A stretch of DNA of 64,000 bases. Source: Mangifera indica. Its lineage: Eukaryota; Streptophyta; Magnoliopsida; Sapindales; Anacardiaceae. Positions 38,912-52,200 of the stretch are shown here, piece after piece (the stretch's first letter is position 1; every line of letters starts with the position of its first letter). The notes below the pieces were generated by a model that made no database searches, was not told where the DNA came from, and saw only the letters and a list, made by a program, of their open reading frames with translations. The DNA lies in the NCBI RefSeq assembly GCF_011075055.1, contig NC_058139.1, forward strand, positions 1,084,501-1,148,500, given 5' to 3'. The translations under genes and the position numbers were made by a program.

Positions 38912-39486
38912 GTGTTAATGTCCTTCTGCTGCAATGAAGGGTTTAGGGAAAGTTTGCATGATGCCTCCCTGAGAGGCGATGCAAACTTTATATTATCTTG
39001 TCAATTTTCTCTTATTGGTCTTGGCGGTTAGCAATGTCTTCCTGCAGGTCTCTATGTGGTTTGTTTTTAGTCTGTTGGTCATTTGGTGTTTGAATTTGCT
39101 GGTTCTAGGATGGTAGCTTGAATAACATTTGGGTAATTAATTAGGATTAGTAGCATTTGAGTCAGGTGTTTGGTTTGGTGTTCATTAATGTAAATATCTA
39201 TATATGTCATTAGCCAGGTTATTGTTAATACAGGCTATATCACCTCAGAGGTCAGGCAGTCAGTTTGTCAAACATTCTGGTTATAATAAAGCCTTCCCTG
39301 TCCTGTGCTTATATTTAACTCGTAGTGTTTTCATGTGCAGCAGCATCTGATTCTCATGCATACTTTCAAGATCCTTGAGTACAGTGTAAAAAATGTAAAG
39401 CTGTAGACAAGCATCTCTTTCTCGTTGTGTCATTACATCATGTAGCAGAACACACACTCTTTCCTTATTCGTTATTTCTTCTACTT
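38912..39486. other. intergenic between converging genes
   Basis: This contains the 3' UTR of the WRKY19-like gene (a possible AATAAA at about 39286) and the downstream flank of the ALMT pseudogene. No open frame or repeat was recognised. Confidence 0.5.
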
Positions 39487-42182
39487 CTATACACTTTCAT
39501 GCCTGAACTTGGCCATCTTAGCAAGCTTGTCAACTGCTTCAACCAAGCGATCAAGCCTGGCAACAAACTCAATAAGCAACGAAGTAAATGTAGCGAGTGA
39601 CAAAGCTGCAGTGCTCTCAAGTGCCTTCATTCTAGGCAAGAAATCAGTACTGGCACCTTCCTATTCAAAAGCATCCAACTCTCTCGATGGCCAAGAATGC
39701 ATCCTTTTAGATTGCTTCCTTGTCATCTCATGATAATAGCGCTCCAGCTCTGCTTGTGCTGTTGTTATAGTTCTGGAAAAAGAATGGTTTTGGTTTCCTG
39801 AATTAGTGTTATTCTCGAGGATATTGCCTTCGGGCTCAGCCTCCTCTGGGAGTTCTGGTAGTGGCTTGGAAGAGTTGACGTCGGGAGGGTCACAGTATGT
39901 AGTGAGAAGATAAGAATGCATGTCTATGGTGCGTTGGAGTCTTTCAGTTGAACTGTGAACCCTTTTCAGTAGTGAAGTTATGAGACTTCGCTTCATATTG
40001 CCAATGTCTTTTCCCGAACTCCTCACCACCTCCGCAGCCAGGCTTGTCACCTCCTGGATCTCCTCCTGGAATGTGATTCGGAGATTGTAGGGTGCCTAAA
40101 AACCAGAGAAACAGATTAAAATGTCTAAAACATACAATAAATTCTGTCCTGTGTGTTTATAGAAGCTGTTTTCATGAACCGTGAGGTCCAGGACGCAGGA
40201 GTCAATTTGTTGCGTAAAATTTAGGCAGCACAATCATTGATATGAGATCGAAAACAAAGAATACAGATCCAATATGCCGGGCCAAGTAAAAATCCTAAAC
40301 GCATAACTATAAGCACAGGCACAGAGAATAGTTCTTAAGCATTATGATTCTGTAAGTTATTAATCTTTTCACTTATTCGATTGCCTGAGAATTCTGGACC
40401 ATTAATCTAAGCTTTAACATAAATCTTTTGACTTATTCCCGGGTTGCCAAATGCATCACTTTTGTTTGCAGCCAGTAAAAGGTTCGGATTCTTCTCAATT
40501 ATTACAATATGAATATCCTATCTTTATGTCTTTGTTCTAGCCAACTGGTATTAAAGTTTAGGGTGGATATGAGAAGCCTGCTAACGCTTGAATCCATGTT
40601 TTGCTCAAACTAGCCGATTTTAAGTTGGAGTTCAGCTAGGCAGCTTCGTTTGAGTTCGAAGATTCAACTTAATGGTGTTACTGTTTATTTCTCCAACATT
40701 ACTGTTTATCAGCTCAAATGAGCTGGATATTTTGGGTTCAAATCGAGCTTAAACAGACTCTTGTTTAAGTTTAGCTTGACTCGAATTTACCCTAATTAAA
40801 GTTTTGAAATTGCTTGCTGAAAACTGGAAAATACCTGAATCTCAGAGTGAAGAACACCATGAAGTGCCATAACCTCATAAGCACAATATCGTAGAACTTT
40901 CCCCACTTTAACATACTCTGCCCACGGATAAAAGAAGTGTCGAAATCTGCCATGTGGTGGTTCCCATTTTGCAGAAATAGCCTATCCAATGAGACCAGTA
41001 AAATCAAGGGCCATTGTTAGTGCTTTCACTCTTTCATAGTAGGAAATACGTCAAGAAATAAACAAATACCAATGGTCCACTTTTGATGAAGAGTTCAAGG
41101 TGGCTTTGCGTTTCTCATAAGCGGGCTTGTCTGGAAATTCATCCGTGACAGTCTTACAGAACTCCGGATGATTTAAGCCATCATCTTCTAAATATTTCTT
41201 CACACATTCTGAAATTTTCAGATTCATCAACATAATTGACAGAACCATAGAAGAGAAGGAAATGTGAGAAGAGATCAGTTAACCTTCAAGAGAGTCTGCC
41301 ACAGAGTTAAAGTTGTTGACCAGCTCCTGGTGTAATTTCTCTCCAGCCCATATAGGGAAAACAAGAACATTCACTAGGACTGCTACAAAGCCTCCAATTA
41401 AAATCGCATAAATTCGATCCATGGAAGTTCTAATTGGGTTTCACAGTCTGTATCCAGAGACTATGATCAAACAGTAGGTAAAAGGTATGACCCTGAATCC
41501 ATACTCATATGGTACAAGTGATGGCCATTGTTTAATAAAATATGTGATAGCCCCTGACAGAAAATTTAATGATAGTTAATTATATATACACATTTCTTTG
41601 AATTTGTAACATATATCGTGAGTAATAACTATATACCTACGAAGAAGAGGCTGATGCCAATAATGACGGGCTCAACAACAATGCCTGCGGATACAGCCAA
41701 CTGACCAACTGCTATAGCTAGAACACCAGCAAGCAAGCTTCCAAGAGCTCGGTTAAATCCTCGATTAAATGTTGAACCTGACCAAATTCAGGCCAATTAT
41801 ATGTTCATGATCAGATGGATCATTTTTTATAATAACTAATATGATGGTAAACGATGACCTTGAAACTGTAACAAATTGGATGTGCGTGCCAACAGTGAAT
41901 TCAAACATAACAGCAACGGTGAGGATGGACCATATAATGTTTGCCCCAAATATATCATAGGGAGCCTGGCATAGAATGAGCAACGACACTAGTAGAACAG
42001 CTAGGCCTACTTTGAATGAAGACTTCACTCTGTCGCTGTCTTCTTTGGCAAATTCCCAAACTTTCTTGAGCCCATGCTTTCAAGGAAATCTTTCCAACGC
42101 ATGAATTCTTGCCGGTTTCTGGCTGTTTAGTTTTTGTATGCGAGGGAATGTTGATCTCAACAGTGCTTCTTTTCCCATTCAT
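39487..42182 (-). pseudogene. ALMT-type anion channel pseudogene, left copy
   Basis: All six exons of the intact copy at 45989 are recognisable in order on the minus strand: start codon complement at 42180-42182, exon 5 at 40835-40981, exon 4 at 41070-41208, final exon ending at 39487. It carries four independent lesions. In exon 1 a one-base insertion after KAWAQ shifts the frame before the first helix. In exon 3 the codon for Gly in SGYRMGNPIR is TGA. In exon 4 one base is missing just before the donor (GACCATTG where the intact copy has GACTATTTG), besides a clean six-base deletion. In exon 6 a TAG follows DAFE at 39661, removing the last 57 residues. Splice sites are otherwise preserved, so transcripts may still be made. 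The high DNA identity with the intact copy, including the introns' ends, indicates a fairly recent inverted duplication. Confidence 0.9.
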
Positions 42183-43184
42183 TTATTGAAAATTTCAGTT
42201 TTATTTTCCTGATTTCTAGGAGACTTATAGCAAATAAATCATCTGATTTGTTTGCTGTGTTATTCAATAAGCTTGATACGCATCTCATAGGCAATAGTTT
42301 CATGATTGTTAGCTTCCTCTTTTGGTGGGGTTTGGTTTATTTTTTGTTTCCTGAAATAACTAGCTCCATTATTCAAGCCGCTACCTTTCTGTGTTAAGAA
42401 GTGGAATAATAGGAAACTCTTCCAAAAATTTCCCACTTTCTTCCAAGTTCTCCATTCTGTTATATATAAATATAAATTTTAACAAAAAGTTTATCAAATA
42501 GCTTAAACATAAAAGAAATTTTTGAACACAATTATTGGTGACTGGTAAGACTTGATTCAATCCGGATTGAGTCTAGTTAAAATTCAATTCGAAATCAGTT
42601 TGAGATTAATGACTTAAAGTTCGGATTCGATTATATAATAATTTTACTTTGGATTTGATTTGAATCAGCTCAAATAAGGTTATTATATTATTAACATTTG
42701 AAATTTCAAGTTTTTACTAACTTTGGCAAATATTCATATCAAAAAAGAAATTAAAGACACAGCAGTTTATATTTATGACATCTTGCAGCATTTCTTTTTT
42801 TTTTTTTTTAATCAAAATTTCAGTGGGTGCTCTCTCCACTTGACATCTTCTCTAGGCCATTTTCTTTTCAATAACCGATTTATTCCTCTGTGGTCTATTT
42901 TATTATCAATCATTAAAACATGTTTTGTCCATGTTCTGTATAAAAGAGTGCTTATATATGAAGAAACGAAGGGAAAAACACAGTCTGTGTCGACTATGCA
43001 GCAATCTCTTTCATTGTTTTTTGCATACCCATATTATACTTCTTAAGGGCATGTTCTGGCTCCTCCATTGCAATGTGCCTACATTTAAAAGCAAGGAACC
43101 CACTTCCAGCATAAGATTTCCCGAAACTTCTTTAACATAAAATAGAGAGAGAGAAAGGAGAAGAAGAAGAAGAAGTGCTCATAC
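42183..43184. other. intergenic, simple repeats
   Basis: AT-rich, with the dispersed GAATTTGATT-type degenerate repeat near 42540-42680, a T-run near 42795-42810 and an AGA/GAAGAAG microsatellite at 43141-43176. Plus-strand frames here (up to 107 codons) have no recognisable similarity. Confidence 0.45.
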
Positions 43185-44893
43185 CCACTGTTGTCCTTGT
43201 CAAAATATTCGAAAGCTTTGTAAGTGTTCCTCTCTTTCCATTATGTTCATGTGCATAGTAGCTGTTATGAACATCAGCCTGAGAAAATAGCCAAGTTTGC
43301 ACTTTCAGTTGAACCGCAAAGAGATGAAGGTGAGATAACTTCATTCAGCATTGATAAAGAAACTAGAACAAAACAAATCTGTCAGCCTATATAAGCAACC
43401 AATTATATGCCCTGTGTCAGTAGTTTCACTATTCAGGATTGAAAAGTGTGTGAAACATTTAAGTAATTACATCTTGAATCAAGATGTGATCCAGATAGTT
43501 GGTAATAAAAAAAAATGTATTCTTGAAAAGAATTTAGCCCTTTCTTAATCTAGGCTTCCTTTTACTACACTAATTCTGCAAGCTTCCTTTTCTATTCAGG
43601 ACCAGAAGCATAAATCTACGGCTTGGGCCAAGTTGACTGTATGCACAAAAAACAAATCCACAATAGTTCGGCGAGGAAAATGACTTTTCCCCATTAAAGA
43701 CTCTTCTCACATCTGTAGCATGGGTGTAAAACACTAATATATAATTAAAAAGTCAAGCATAAAAGAATTTAAAGAGACCAGAGGCATTACCGCTTCCATT
43801 AATTGCCTCACTTCAGACTCAGACAGTTTGGTGCCAAGCTTAGGAAGACCGGCTTTCAACTCTTCGTAAGTAATAGTTCCACTATTATCTGTGTCCATGG
43901 ATTTCAACATTTCCTTCGAACGCCCTGTAATTTCTTCTTCTGAGATTTTCAGCAAGAAAGAAAGAAAGAAAGAAATTCTTGTTATACTACATTGCAGAAC
44001 TGTAAGGTGATAGACTTATGATTGGTAAGGATTACAATGTTTCTTAACATCATTGCATCCAGAAATTAGCGATCAGGCACAGCAGATACCTGCACCTACT
44101 TCAATAGACAATAAATCTTTAAATTCATTCATTAAAAAGCTTTAAGAACTAAGGTACATTTTCCACTTGCCACTTCGGACCACAGAGAGGGCAACTGAAG
44201 CCCCATGAGTTTCCATTTGTCTAGCAGTCTTTTAAGAATAAATGTTCTTTTGTATGATTATATTTCATCTTTTTAGGTCAACAGACCTTATCCCATTTAT
44301 ACTGTCTTCCTCTCAGCGATTCATTGCCTTATTGTCTAGGAAAAAGATTAGAAAACAATGCTGATATAAAAATTTGAATGATCAGAATTATTTTAATAAT
44401 CCCGCATCCCATGTGTTGTACATTAGATTTTTCAAACATCAATGATTGCAAATCAGCTGCCACAACTTTCCAGATACAAAGTCTAACTATTCTAGTTGGA
44501 TATGATAGCATATTGCAATGCAACAAACAACAACAATCAACAGAACTTCTACCTTACCAATCCAAATTCCAACCATTCCATCCCACATTGCTTCCTCTTC
44601 ATAAATTTATAATCAACTACTCTACCATGACGCCAACTGTAAAAAAAAAAATTCCAGAAAGGGCATTCAACTGTAAAGGCGAATCCGCATCATTGTTCAG
44701 CAACAAGAAATTATCCCTATGCATAACCCCCATAGAATGACAATTATGCACCACAGTCACAATCTGTGTACACAAATTGGCGGCAGCTCTCTCAGAATAA
44801 TGCCCCTTAGCTATGATCCAATTAAACAGCTCCCCTCCCGCACACTGCTCCGTGACCAAGTTGGCCGAATGCCAGCCCTCGTACGCGCCTTTT
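43185..44893 (-). pseudogene. calcium-dependent protein kinase (CPK) relic, three fragments
   Basis: Read on the minus strand. Fragment 1 (about 44893-44668) is kinase subdomains IV-VIb: [53 protein letters not shown] then NFLLLN. The catalytic HRDLKPENF has lost LKPE, removing the loop lysine and asparagine region. Fragment 2 (about 43955-43790) is the autoinhibitory/EF-hand junction, [24 protein letters not shown] and [11 protein letters not shown], with a good donor after it. Fragment 3 (43278-43185) is an EF-hand 2-3 exon: ADV, then a deletion of about 32 bases, then FITATMHMN, MEREEHL and, after a frame change, KAFEYFDKDNSG. Missing are the N-terminal lobe, subdomains VII-XI and the last EF-hand. 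The exon order and borders show it descends from a normal intron-containing gene, not a retrocopy. Confidence 0.85.
43953..43974. repeat. (GAAA)n microsatellite
   Basis: About five tandem AAAG units directly upstream (in coding sense) of the EF-hand fragment of the CPK relic. Confidence 0.8.
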
Positions 44894-44994
44894 AGTTTCT
44901 TTGTGCGTCACTAAGTAGGTGACGCCAAACTGAATTTTGAGGCCGTTGGACTGATGGCGGGCTCCGGGTAAAACTTCAGTTGCAAAAAGCCCAT

Positions 44995-45066
44995 TGCGTT
45001 TGCCGGGAGTCGAACCCGGGTCTATTGCTTGGAAGGCAATTATCCTAACCGTTGGACTACAAACGC
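44995..45066 (-). tRNA. trnG-UCC: tRNA-Gly (UCC anticodon)
   Basis: A 72-base cloverleaf reads GCGTTTGTAGTCCAACGGTT onward on the minus strand. The acceptor stem GCGTTTG pairs with CAAACGC, the D-arm has the box-A-like TAGTCCAACGG, the anticodon loop is CTTCCAA (anticodon TCC), and the T-arm has GGGTTCGACTC (box B). There is no intron and no encoded CCA. The sequence is typical of plant nuclear tRNA-Gly. It lies about 100 bases upstream of the CPK relic and does not overlap it. Confidence 0.95.
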
Positions 45067-45988
45067 TGGCTGAACAAGAGTTACACCCTTTTCTTTACAA
45101 ATTATTATATACTGTATAATTCAAAACAAGGCAGACGAGAAGAAAATAATTTCGTGGACGACGAACAAATTGATTAACCGAAGCCTGAAGTAAGGCAGAT
45201 AATATTCTAAATTTTACTAAAAGTAAAGAGCAATTTCTCTATAGTTAATTTAGCCACCGTTAGAACTGTTTATGATCAGATCTTTGTTTTAGGTTGAATT
45301 TAAATTTAAATTAAATAAGTTGAATTCAAATCAATGATTGAACTCAATTTTATAGTCAAGTGGGTTCAAAAAGTGGTCATAATTATTATTTTTCTTTTTG
45401 GTTACAATGAACTATTCTGTCACCCACATGAAAAGGAATAATATGTTTTTATATTAAAATTCGAAAGAGATTTTATTTTCTTATTCTTCAGACAAACCCT
45501 GATAGGATTATTATATATTAAAAGAAATTCAAATAAAGTATTTCCTAAAACGAAATCAGATCATATCATCACATATATTTGTGAGAATCCTATCATTGAG
45601 TGATCCATAAATAGCGAAGAAAGGAAAATCAATCCATTATTCTAGGGCAAAGTTCATTAATTATTAAAGAGGAAGCATGCAAAGCCATGCAATATATAAA
45701 TCTATGGATTCTAATTCTCGATCCTGCAGCATTATTGATTCTAAGCATCTTTTATCCTGAGGTTTTAGCTCCATCTTCTCTTCTATTATTGCCGTATTAT
45801 TCTTTTTTCTATATATCATAATACTGACTGCTCATACTTTCTTCTCCTACTTGCACTTTCAACTAGGCTTCCACCTTCCTCTTCTTCCCTCAGCTTGAAT
45901 AAACGTCTGCTGCGTTTAAAAAGCTCTTCTATGTATAAGCTGTTTGCTCGAGTGAGGCCTGGAAGAGTTAATAGTACTTTATTGGAAA
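45067..45988. other. upstream region of the intact ALMT gene
   Basis: About 0.9 kb, AT-rich, with the expected promoter and leader of the ALMT gene. A GATTGAACTCAA-type dispersed repeat trace lies near 45240-45370. No gene is supported. Confidence 0.45.
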
Positions 45989-48169
45989 ATGAATGGGAAA
46001 AAGGGCTCTGTTGAGATCAACATTCCCTTAGCTATAGAAACTAAACAGCCAGAAACCACCAAGACTTCTTGCGGTGGAGATTTTTTTGTCAAAGCATGGA
46101 TTCAGAAAGTTTGGGAATTTTACAAAGAAGACAGCGACAGAGTGAAGTTTTCATTCAAAGTAGGCCTAGCTGTTCTACTAGTGTCTTTGCTCATTCTATT
46201 TCGGGCTCCCTATGAAATATTTGGCACAAGCATTATATGGTCCATCCTCACCGTTGCCATTATGTTCGAATATACTGTTGGTATGTATATCCATTTTGTT
46301 ACAAAAAAAATCCGATCACGAACATTTTAGCGTTAAATGGATGTGAATTTGTTCAGGTTCAACATTTAATAGAGGATTTAACCGAGCACTTGGAAGTTTG
46401 CTGGCTGGTATTTTAGCAATAGCAGTTGGTCAGTTGGCTCTATCGGCAGGCGTAGTTGCTGAGCCTATTATAATTGGAATTAGCATCTTCTTCATAGGTA
46501 AATAGATATTACTTCAGTTCAAAGAAATATTTATATATGATTGACTATAGTTAAATTTTCTCGAATATTTTCTGCAGGAGTCATCACATCATTTGTGAAA
46601 CAATGGTCAGCGCTTGTAGCATATGAGTATGGATTCAGGGTCATACTTTTTACCTACTGTTTGATCATAGTCTCTGGATATAGAATGGGAAACCCAATTA
46701 GAACTTCCATGGATCGGTTGTACTCTATTTCCATCGGAGGCTTTGTAGCAGTCCTAGTGAATGTTCTTGTTTTCCCTATATGGGCAGGAGAGCAATTACA
46801 CAAGGAGCTGGTCAACAACTTTAACATTGTGGCGGACTCTCTTGAAGGTAAACTAATTAAATAACGTCTCACAATTCCTTCACTTCTATGGCTCTATTTT
46901 AATTATGTTGATGGATTTGAAAATTTCAGAATGTGCGAAGAAATATTTAGAAGATGAGGGGTTAGATCAAGATCATCCCGAGTTCTCCAAGACTGTCATG
47001 GATGAATTTCCCGATGAGCCTGCTTATAAGAAATGCAAAGCCACCTTGAACTCTTCATCAAAACTGGACTATTTGGTACTTGTTTCTTCCTTCAACATAT
47101 TTCCTATTATAAATGAGTGCAAGCACTACCAAATTAATTACAGTGATCCTTGATTTTACTGGTCTCATTCGATAGGCTATTTCTGCAAAATGGGAACCAC
47201 CGCATGGCAGATTTCGACACTTCTTTTATCCATGGGCTGAGTATGTTAAAGTGGGAGCAGTTTTACGATATTGTGCTTATGAGGTCATGGCACTTCATGG
47301 TGTTCTTCACTCTGAGATTCAGGTATTTTCCAGTTTCCAGTGGGCAATATCAAAACTTCAATACTAGCTGGGTAGGAACATGGAATATAGCTAAAAGATT
47401 TCCGTTACATTAAAGGTTAATGGTCCAGAATTCTAATGGCTATCGAATACGTGAAAAGATAAATAAGTTAAAGAATCATAGTAGTTTGGAATTATGCGAT
47501 GTGCAAAACTCAACTTTCACTTATTCCATTATTCTTTGTTTTCGATCTGATTTGCAATAGGCGCCCTGCAATCTCCGAATCACATTCCAGGCGGAGATCC
47601 AAGACGTGACAAGCCTGGCTGCGGAGGTGGTAAGGAGTTTGGGAAAAGACATTGGCAACATGAACCGAAGTCTCATAACTTCACTACTGAAAAGGGTTCA
47701 CAGTTCAACTGAAAGACTCCAACGCACCATAGACATGCATTCTTATCTTCTCACCACCTACTGTGACCCTCCCGACGTCAACCCTTCCAAGCCGCTACCA
47801 AAACTCCCAGAGCAGGCTGATCCTGAAAGCAATAGCCTTGAGAATAACACTAATTCAGGGACCCAAAACTATACTTTGTCCGGAACTATAACAACAGCAC
47901 AAGCACAGCCGGAGTCTTATAATCATGAGATGACGAGGAAGCAATCTAGAAGGATGCATTCTTGGCCATCTAGAGAGGTGGACGCTTTTGAAGAAGAAGG
48001 TGTTACTACTGATTTCTTGCCTAGAATGAGGGCACTAGAGAGCACTGCAGCTTTGTCTCTCGCCACATTTACTTCGTTGCTTATTGAGTTTGTAGCTAGG
48101 CTTGATCACTTGGTTGAAGCAGTTGACAAGCTTGCTAAGACGGCCAAGTTCAAGCATGAAGGTGTATAG
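45989..48169 (+). CDS. aluminum-activated malate transporter family anion channel (ALMT), intact copy
   Basis: Six exons, 45989-46280, 46357-46497, 46578-46847, 46930-47075, 47176-47322 and 47561-48169, give 534 residues with all junctions in frame. The N-terminal half has six hydrophobic segments (for example VGLAVLLVSLLILF, LLAGILAIAVGQLAL, GVITSFVKQW, GGFVAVLVNVLVFPIW). Family blocks follow: WSILTV(A)IMFEYTVG, GSTFNRGFNRALG, WEPPHGRF and YPWAEYVKVGAVLRYCAYEV. The C-terminal half is cytosolic and helical, with a variable Asn/Ser-rich linker and a conserved end, [21 protein letters not shown]. ALMTs are plasma-membrane or tonoplast channels for malate and other anions, acting in root exudation, stomatal movement or vacuolar storage. 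The subgroup and permeant ion cannot be set from this sequence. It lies head-to-head with its dead twin. Confidence 0.92.
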
Positions 48170-49293
48170 AAGAAAAAGAGTAAATTTGCTATGAATATAT
48201 TTGACAAATTCAATATGAATTTGTTTTCCAAAGATGCATTTGTAGGTCATTAAATAGTTTTAGAAAACTCCAAGACTGATGAATTTTGTACCTCGCAAGA
48301 TTCATTCTGCCTATGTAATACACCGGCATTTCTGTTCATTCAAACGAGCTATTACCCTTCATACCACGACAGTTGCCTCTCCACAGATGATAAATAATTT
48401 GAGTCATACTGCAGGTGGAATGGAAGAATTAACTACGAAGAGAACGTGGCGACGATGAGAAAAGGCAATCCGGATATTGTATCAAGCAGACGGGGAAAGT
48501 GAGCCTATTACAGTTGCCATGTTCGGTGGCTCTAATTCTTGAGTCAACTGGTTTCTTAATGCCTATGAATGGTGTTTCAACTGGGCATAATTCCATGCGT
48601 ATGTTTTAAATCAGTATGAGTTTATTCCAGAATCACACCCATCTTTAACAATTCCTGATGTTCTGGTGATGAATGTCGGTAACAATTAATTATAAACTTT
48701 CATTTTTATTTTAATTAATTGAAATTAATATAAATTATAGATATATAGAGTTATTTAATTTAAAGAATTTTTTTTTTGCAAAAAATTTAATAATGATACG
48801 TGGAAAAGTAACTTCTCCATCATTTTGGCCTTTTTTGCTTATAAAGAGTTAGACCATTAAATTTGTAGGTCTATCCGTTATAATCATAGTTATTATTTAG
48901 TGTCTTATGATATATATTTTATAATATAACATAATATAGTTAAAAATGATATATATTTAAAAATATATTAAATTAATATATCATAATAAATATATTATAT
49001 AATATATATTATTAATGCAAATTTATATAATTTAAAAATTATATATATATATATTATCAATAATTGTCATACAAGTAAATCAGGGAAAATCTAATCGATT
49101 TCTTGATTGAAAAAATTCTAACATCTTCCGGGCCCCGTTCGACCAGACTAGTGAACAGGACGCAAGATTAACGACGTAGAGAATCAAGTACGCGCGAGGT
49201 TTGGATCAGTTCGTTACAACAACGTCAGACGGATTCAATTACACTTCTGCAGAGTCCACAGTTCATGTTCAGACCAAATCTCATTCCAATAAA
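48170..49293. other. intergenic plus KUP leader
   Basis: Very AT-rich (near 48880-49060 almost pure A/T with ATATAT runs), then a GC-normal stretch from about 49110 that probably includes the KUP promoter and leader exon. No other gene is seen. Confidence 0.5.
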
Positions 49294-52200
49294 ATGGTGA
49301 GTTTTTCATAACTTCCCCGACTAAATTCTGCATGTATTTTTATAGTTTCTCTTTTTAGTGATGGGTTTGGATGAAATTATTGATCTTTTGCTTTGACCCA
49401 GTTTGAAGAAGATAAATTTTGAGGAAATGCAATGTAAAAGTTGTTGCATTTTGACTAATGGGTTCATTTGAGGGTAAAAAAAAGATGCAGGTGATTGCAA
49501 ACGTGGATAATTTATTAACATTTGATTCGGTTTATGTGAGATTTCATCTAGTATGGATTTACCTTGGAAGTTAATTAATTGGAATAGTGTAAAAACTTAA
49601 CCTTAATGGGCTGTGGATAATGTGTTTGTTTGGTTTTGATTGGTGTTGAATCAGGTTGACAATAAAAGGACATGTAAACAAATCCTCCTTTTAGCATATC
49701 AGAGTTTCGGTATTGTGTTCGGTGATTTGAGCATATCTCCCCTTTATGTTTATAAAAGTACATTTTCTGGAAGATTGTGTAATTATCAGAATGAAGATGC
49801 AGTATTTGGGGCATTTTCCTTTATTTTTTGGACTTTCACTCTTCTTTCGCTGTTCAAGTATGTCATTATTTTGTTAGATGCAGATGATAATGGTGAAGGT
49901 AAATTCTCACGTTTTTCCAATGGGGATCTTTTATAATTTTATGATGTTTTCACGAAAGATTTTGTGGTATTTCTGTCGGAAAATTTGCAGGAGGAATTTT
50001 TTCTTTATATGCATTGCTTTGCAGACATGGAAAATTTGGTTTACTTCCTAATTTTCAAGCAGCTGATGAGGAGCTTTCTACATATCATGCCCCTGGTTAC
50101 TCGAGTAGAAATATGCCTTCCTCTCCATTGAAATCTTTCATGGAGAATAGCAAAAAAGTAAAAACTGGTTTACTTCTTGTAGTTTTGCTTGGCACTTCCC
50201 TGGTTTTCTGTCTTGGTGTCCTCACACCAGCAATATCTGGTAAGGGTGCTTTCCTTTTACCCCTATAATCTCTTATACTGTATCCTCCATTCATTCTTAT
50301 TTAGCTCTTTGTATAGCTGTGCTCATAAATTTTCACTGTTTTGCAGTTCTTTCATCCATTGATGGGCTGGATGTCAAATTAGATAATAAGCATGGTGGTG
50401 AGTGCAGCTTTCTGTACAGAAGAGTTTTCTTCATTTTGTTTGTTACCCCCAATCTCCTAATAAGAATGTGGTTCAATGCTTCTGAAGCCAGCAATAATGT
50501 TGAGAGGTCATAATAAAAGTACTAAAGTTGTTTATTTCTTTCAAACGATACTGTCTTAAAGATGTTGAACACCTACCTTTTCACTTGCTAAGTTTTAAAT
50601 AATGGAAGAGAGAAAGTTTTGGTCTCTCTGATGGTGGGATATTGCTGGTGTGGTCTTTTGCAATTATCAGAGAGACCAAACCTTTCAAAAAATGAAAGAG
50701 AGAAAGGTTTGGTCTCTCAGACAATCATTTGATAAACTCCTATTTCAGATGCTTTTTAGCACTGATAGCAAGAATGTTGCGAAAGGGAACAGCACAAAGA
50801 TGGGAACATTGAACAAAGATTTGAATGAATTTTCCATTTCTTCCACGTGCATTCATCCATCTTAGATTCATGTCATTCCATTCAAGAGACTAACATTTCT
50901 GCAAATATCCAGGTATGGTGGTTTTCATTGCAAGCCTTGTATTGATTGGCCATTTTGTTTTGCAATACCGTGGCACCTACAAGGTGGCTTTCATGTTTTC
51001 TCCCATTGTGATTTTATGGCTACTGTCCATTGCTGCTACTGGCATCTACAATATTGTCAAGTGGAATCCAAGAGTATATCAGGCTCTTTCTCCATATTAC
51101 ATTTACAAGTTCTTTAGGGAAACAGGAAAAGATGGTTGGATTTCTCTTGCAGGAGTACTTCTATGTGTTACTGGTAAACATGACATTTGGAATTTGTTGA
51201 AGTACAGTTAATAAGGTTTTCTGTTACTGGATTCAAGTTGCATCTCTTGTCAAGTGCAGGAAGTCAAGCTATATTTCAAGACCTTGGCCAATTCACAGCT
51301 GCATCAATTAGGGTATGCACTTCCGATGACTGTGAAAGATTTGGCGACTCAATGAGAAATTAATTAATAACCAGTTGTTAATTTAAATTCTTCTTCGGCA
51401 GTTTCTTTAATAGTTCCTGAGGTTTCTGCTTAAGGTTCTGGACTTTCCTTGAGAGGTGCATCAGGAAAATCTTTTTGAATTTGTATGAATAGAGGGCAAT
51501 ATACTGTCTTTGAACCCTCTATGAGCAATCAAAATGATTATAGTATTTGATTTGATGTTACCCCCAATTGAGACCCCGTAGTGTTTCATTTCTTAGGACC
51601 ATGTGTCATAAGCAATAAAGTCAGTACCCCAAATTCTTTTTTAAAAATTTTTGGAATTATCCAAATATAAAATTCCAATTCTTTATCTGTGTATGTGTTG
51701 CTTGAGCAGATTTTTTTTTTCTTCTGTGCTTATGAGAAACTTTCTCCGTAATCTATTTGTCCAGGATGCATGTGTTGTTTTTGGCTTTTGTCAGGGCAGA
51801 AATTTTCCTTTCTTAGATTGATGTTTATCATCACTGCTTATTTTTATTTTTATTTTTTTTGGGGTTAAGAATCATCACTGCATGTTAAGGAGGAATGAAA
51901 ACATTCTACTCAAGTTCTCAATCTCATTATGTTGGAGGGAGAGATTGCTCTTGGTGGTTTAATTTCTTAAATAATTGTTTTGTACTCTGGAAATATCATG
52001 GTTTGCTTGACTATCATAAACATTGACATGCCTAGTTATCAGGGACTTCACACATTGAGACAGTTATTCAGCCTTTTTTTTTTTTTCTGAGCAAGCTCAA
52101 ATCTTTCTATGACTAAACAATGAAGCCATGATTATTGGAATCGTCATGGTTGTAACCATGAAGAATTAACTTCCTGGCTTTAGATAGATGATCAATCAAA

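Noticed and set aside
42723..43046. 107-codon plus-strand frame
   Set aside because: No recognised family; interrupted by a T homopolymer and overlaps AT-rich flank.
44378..44740. 120-codon plus-strand frame
   Set aside because: Antisense to the CPK kinase fragment and includes an A-run; no recognised family.
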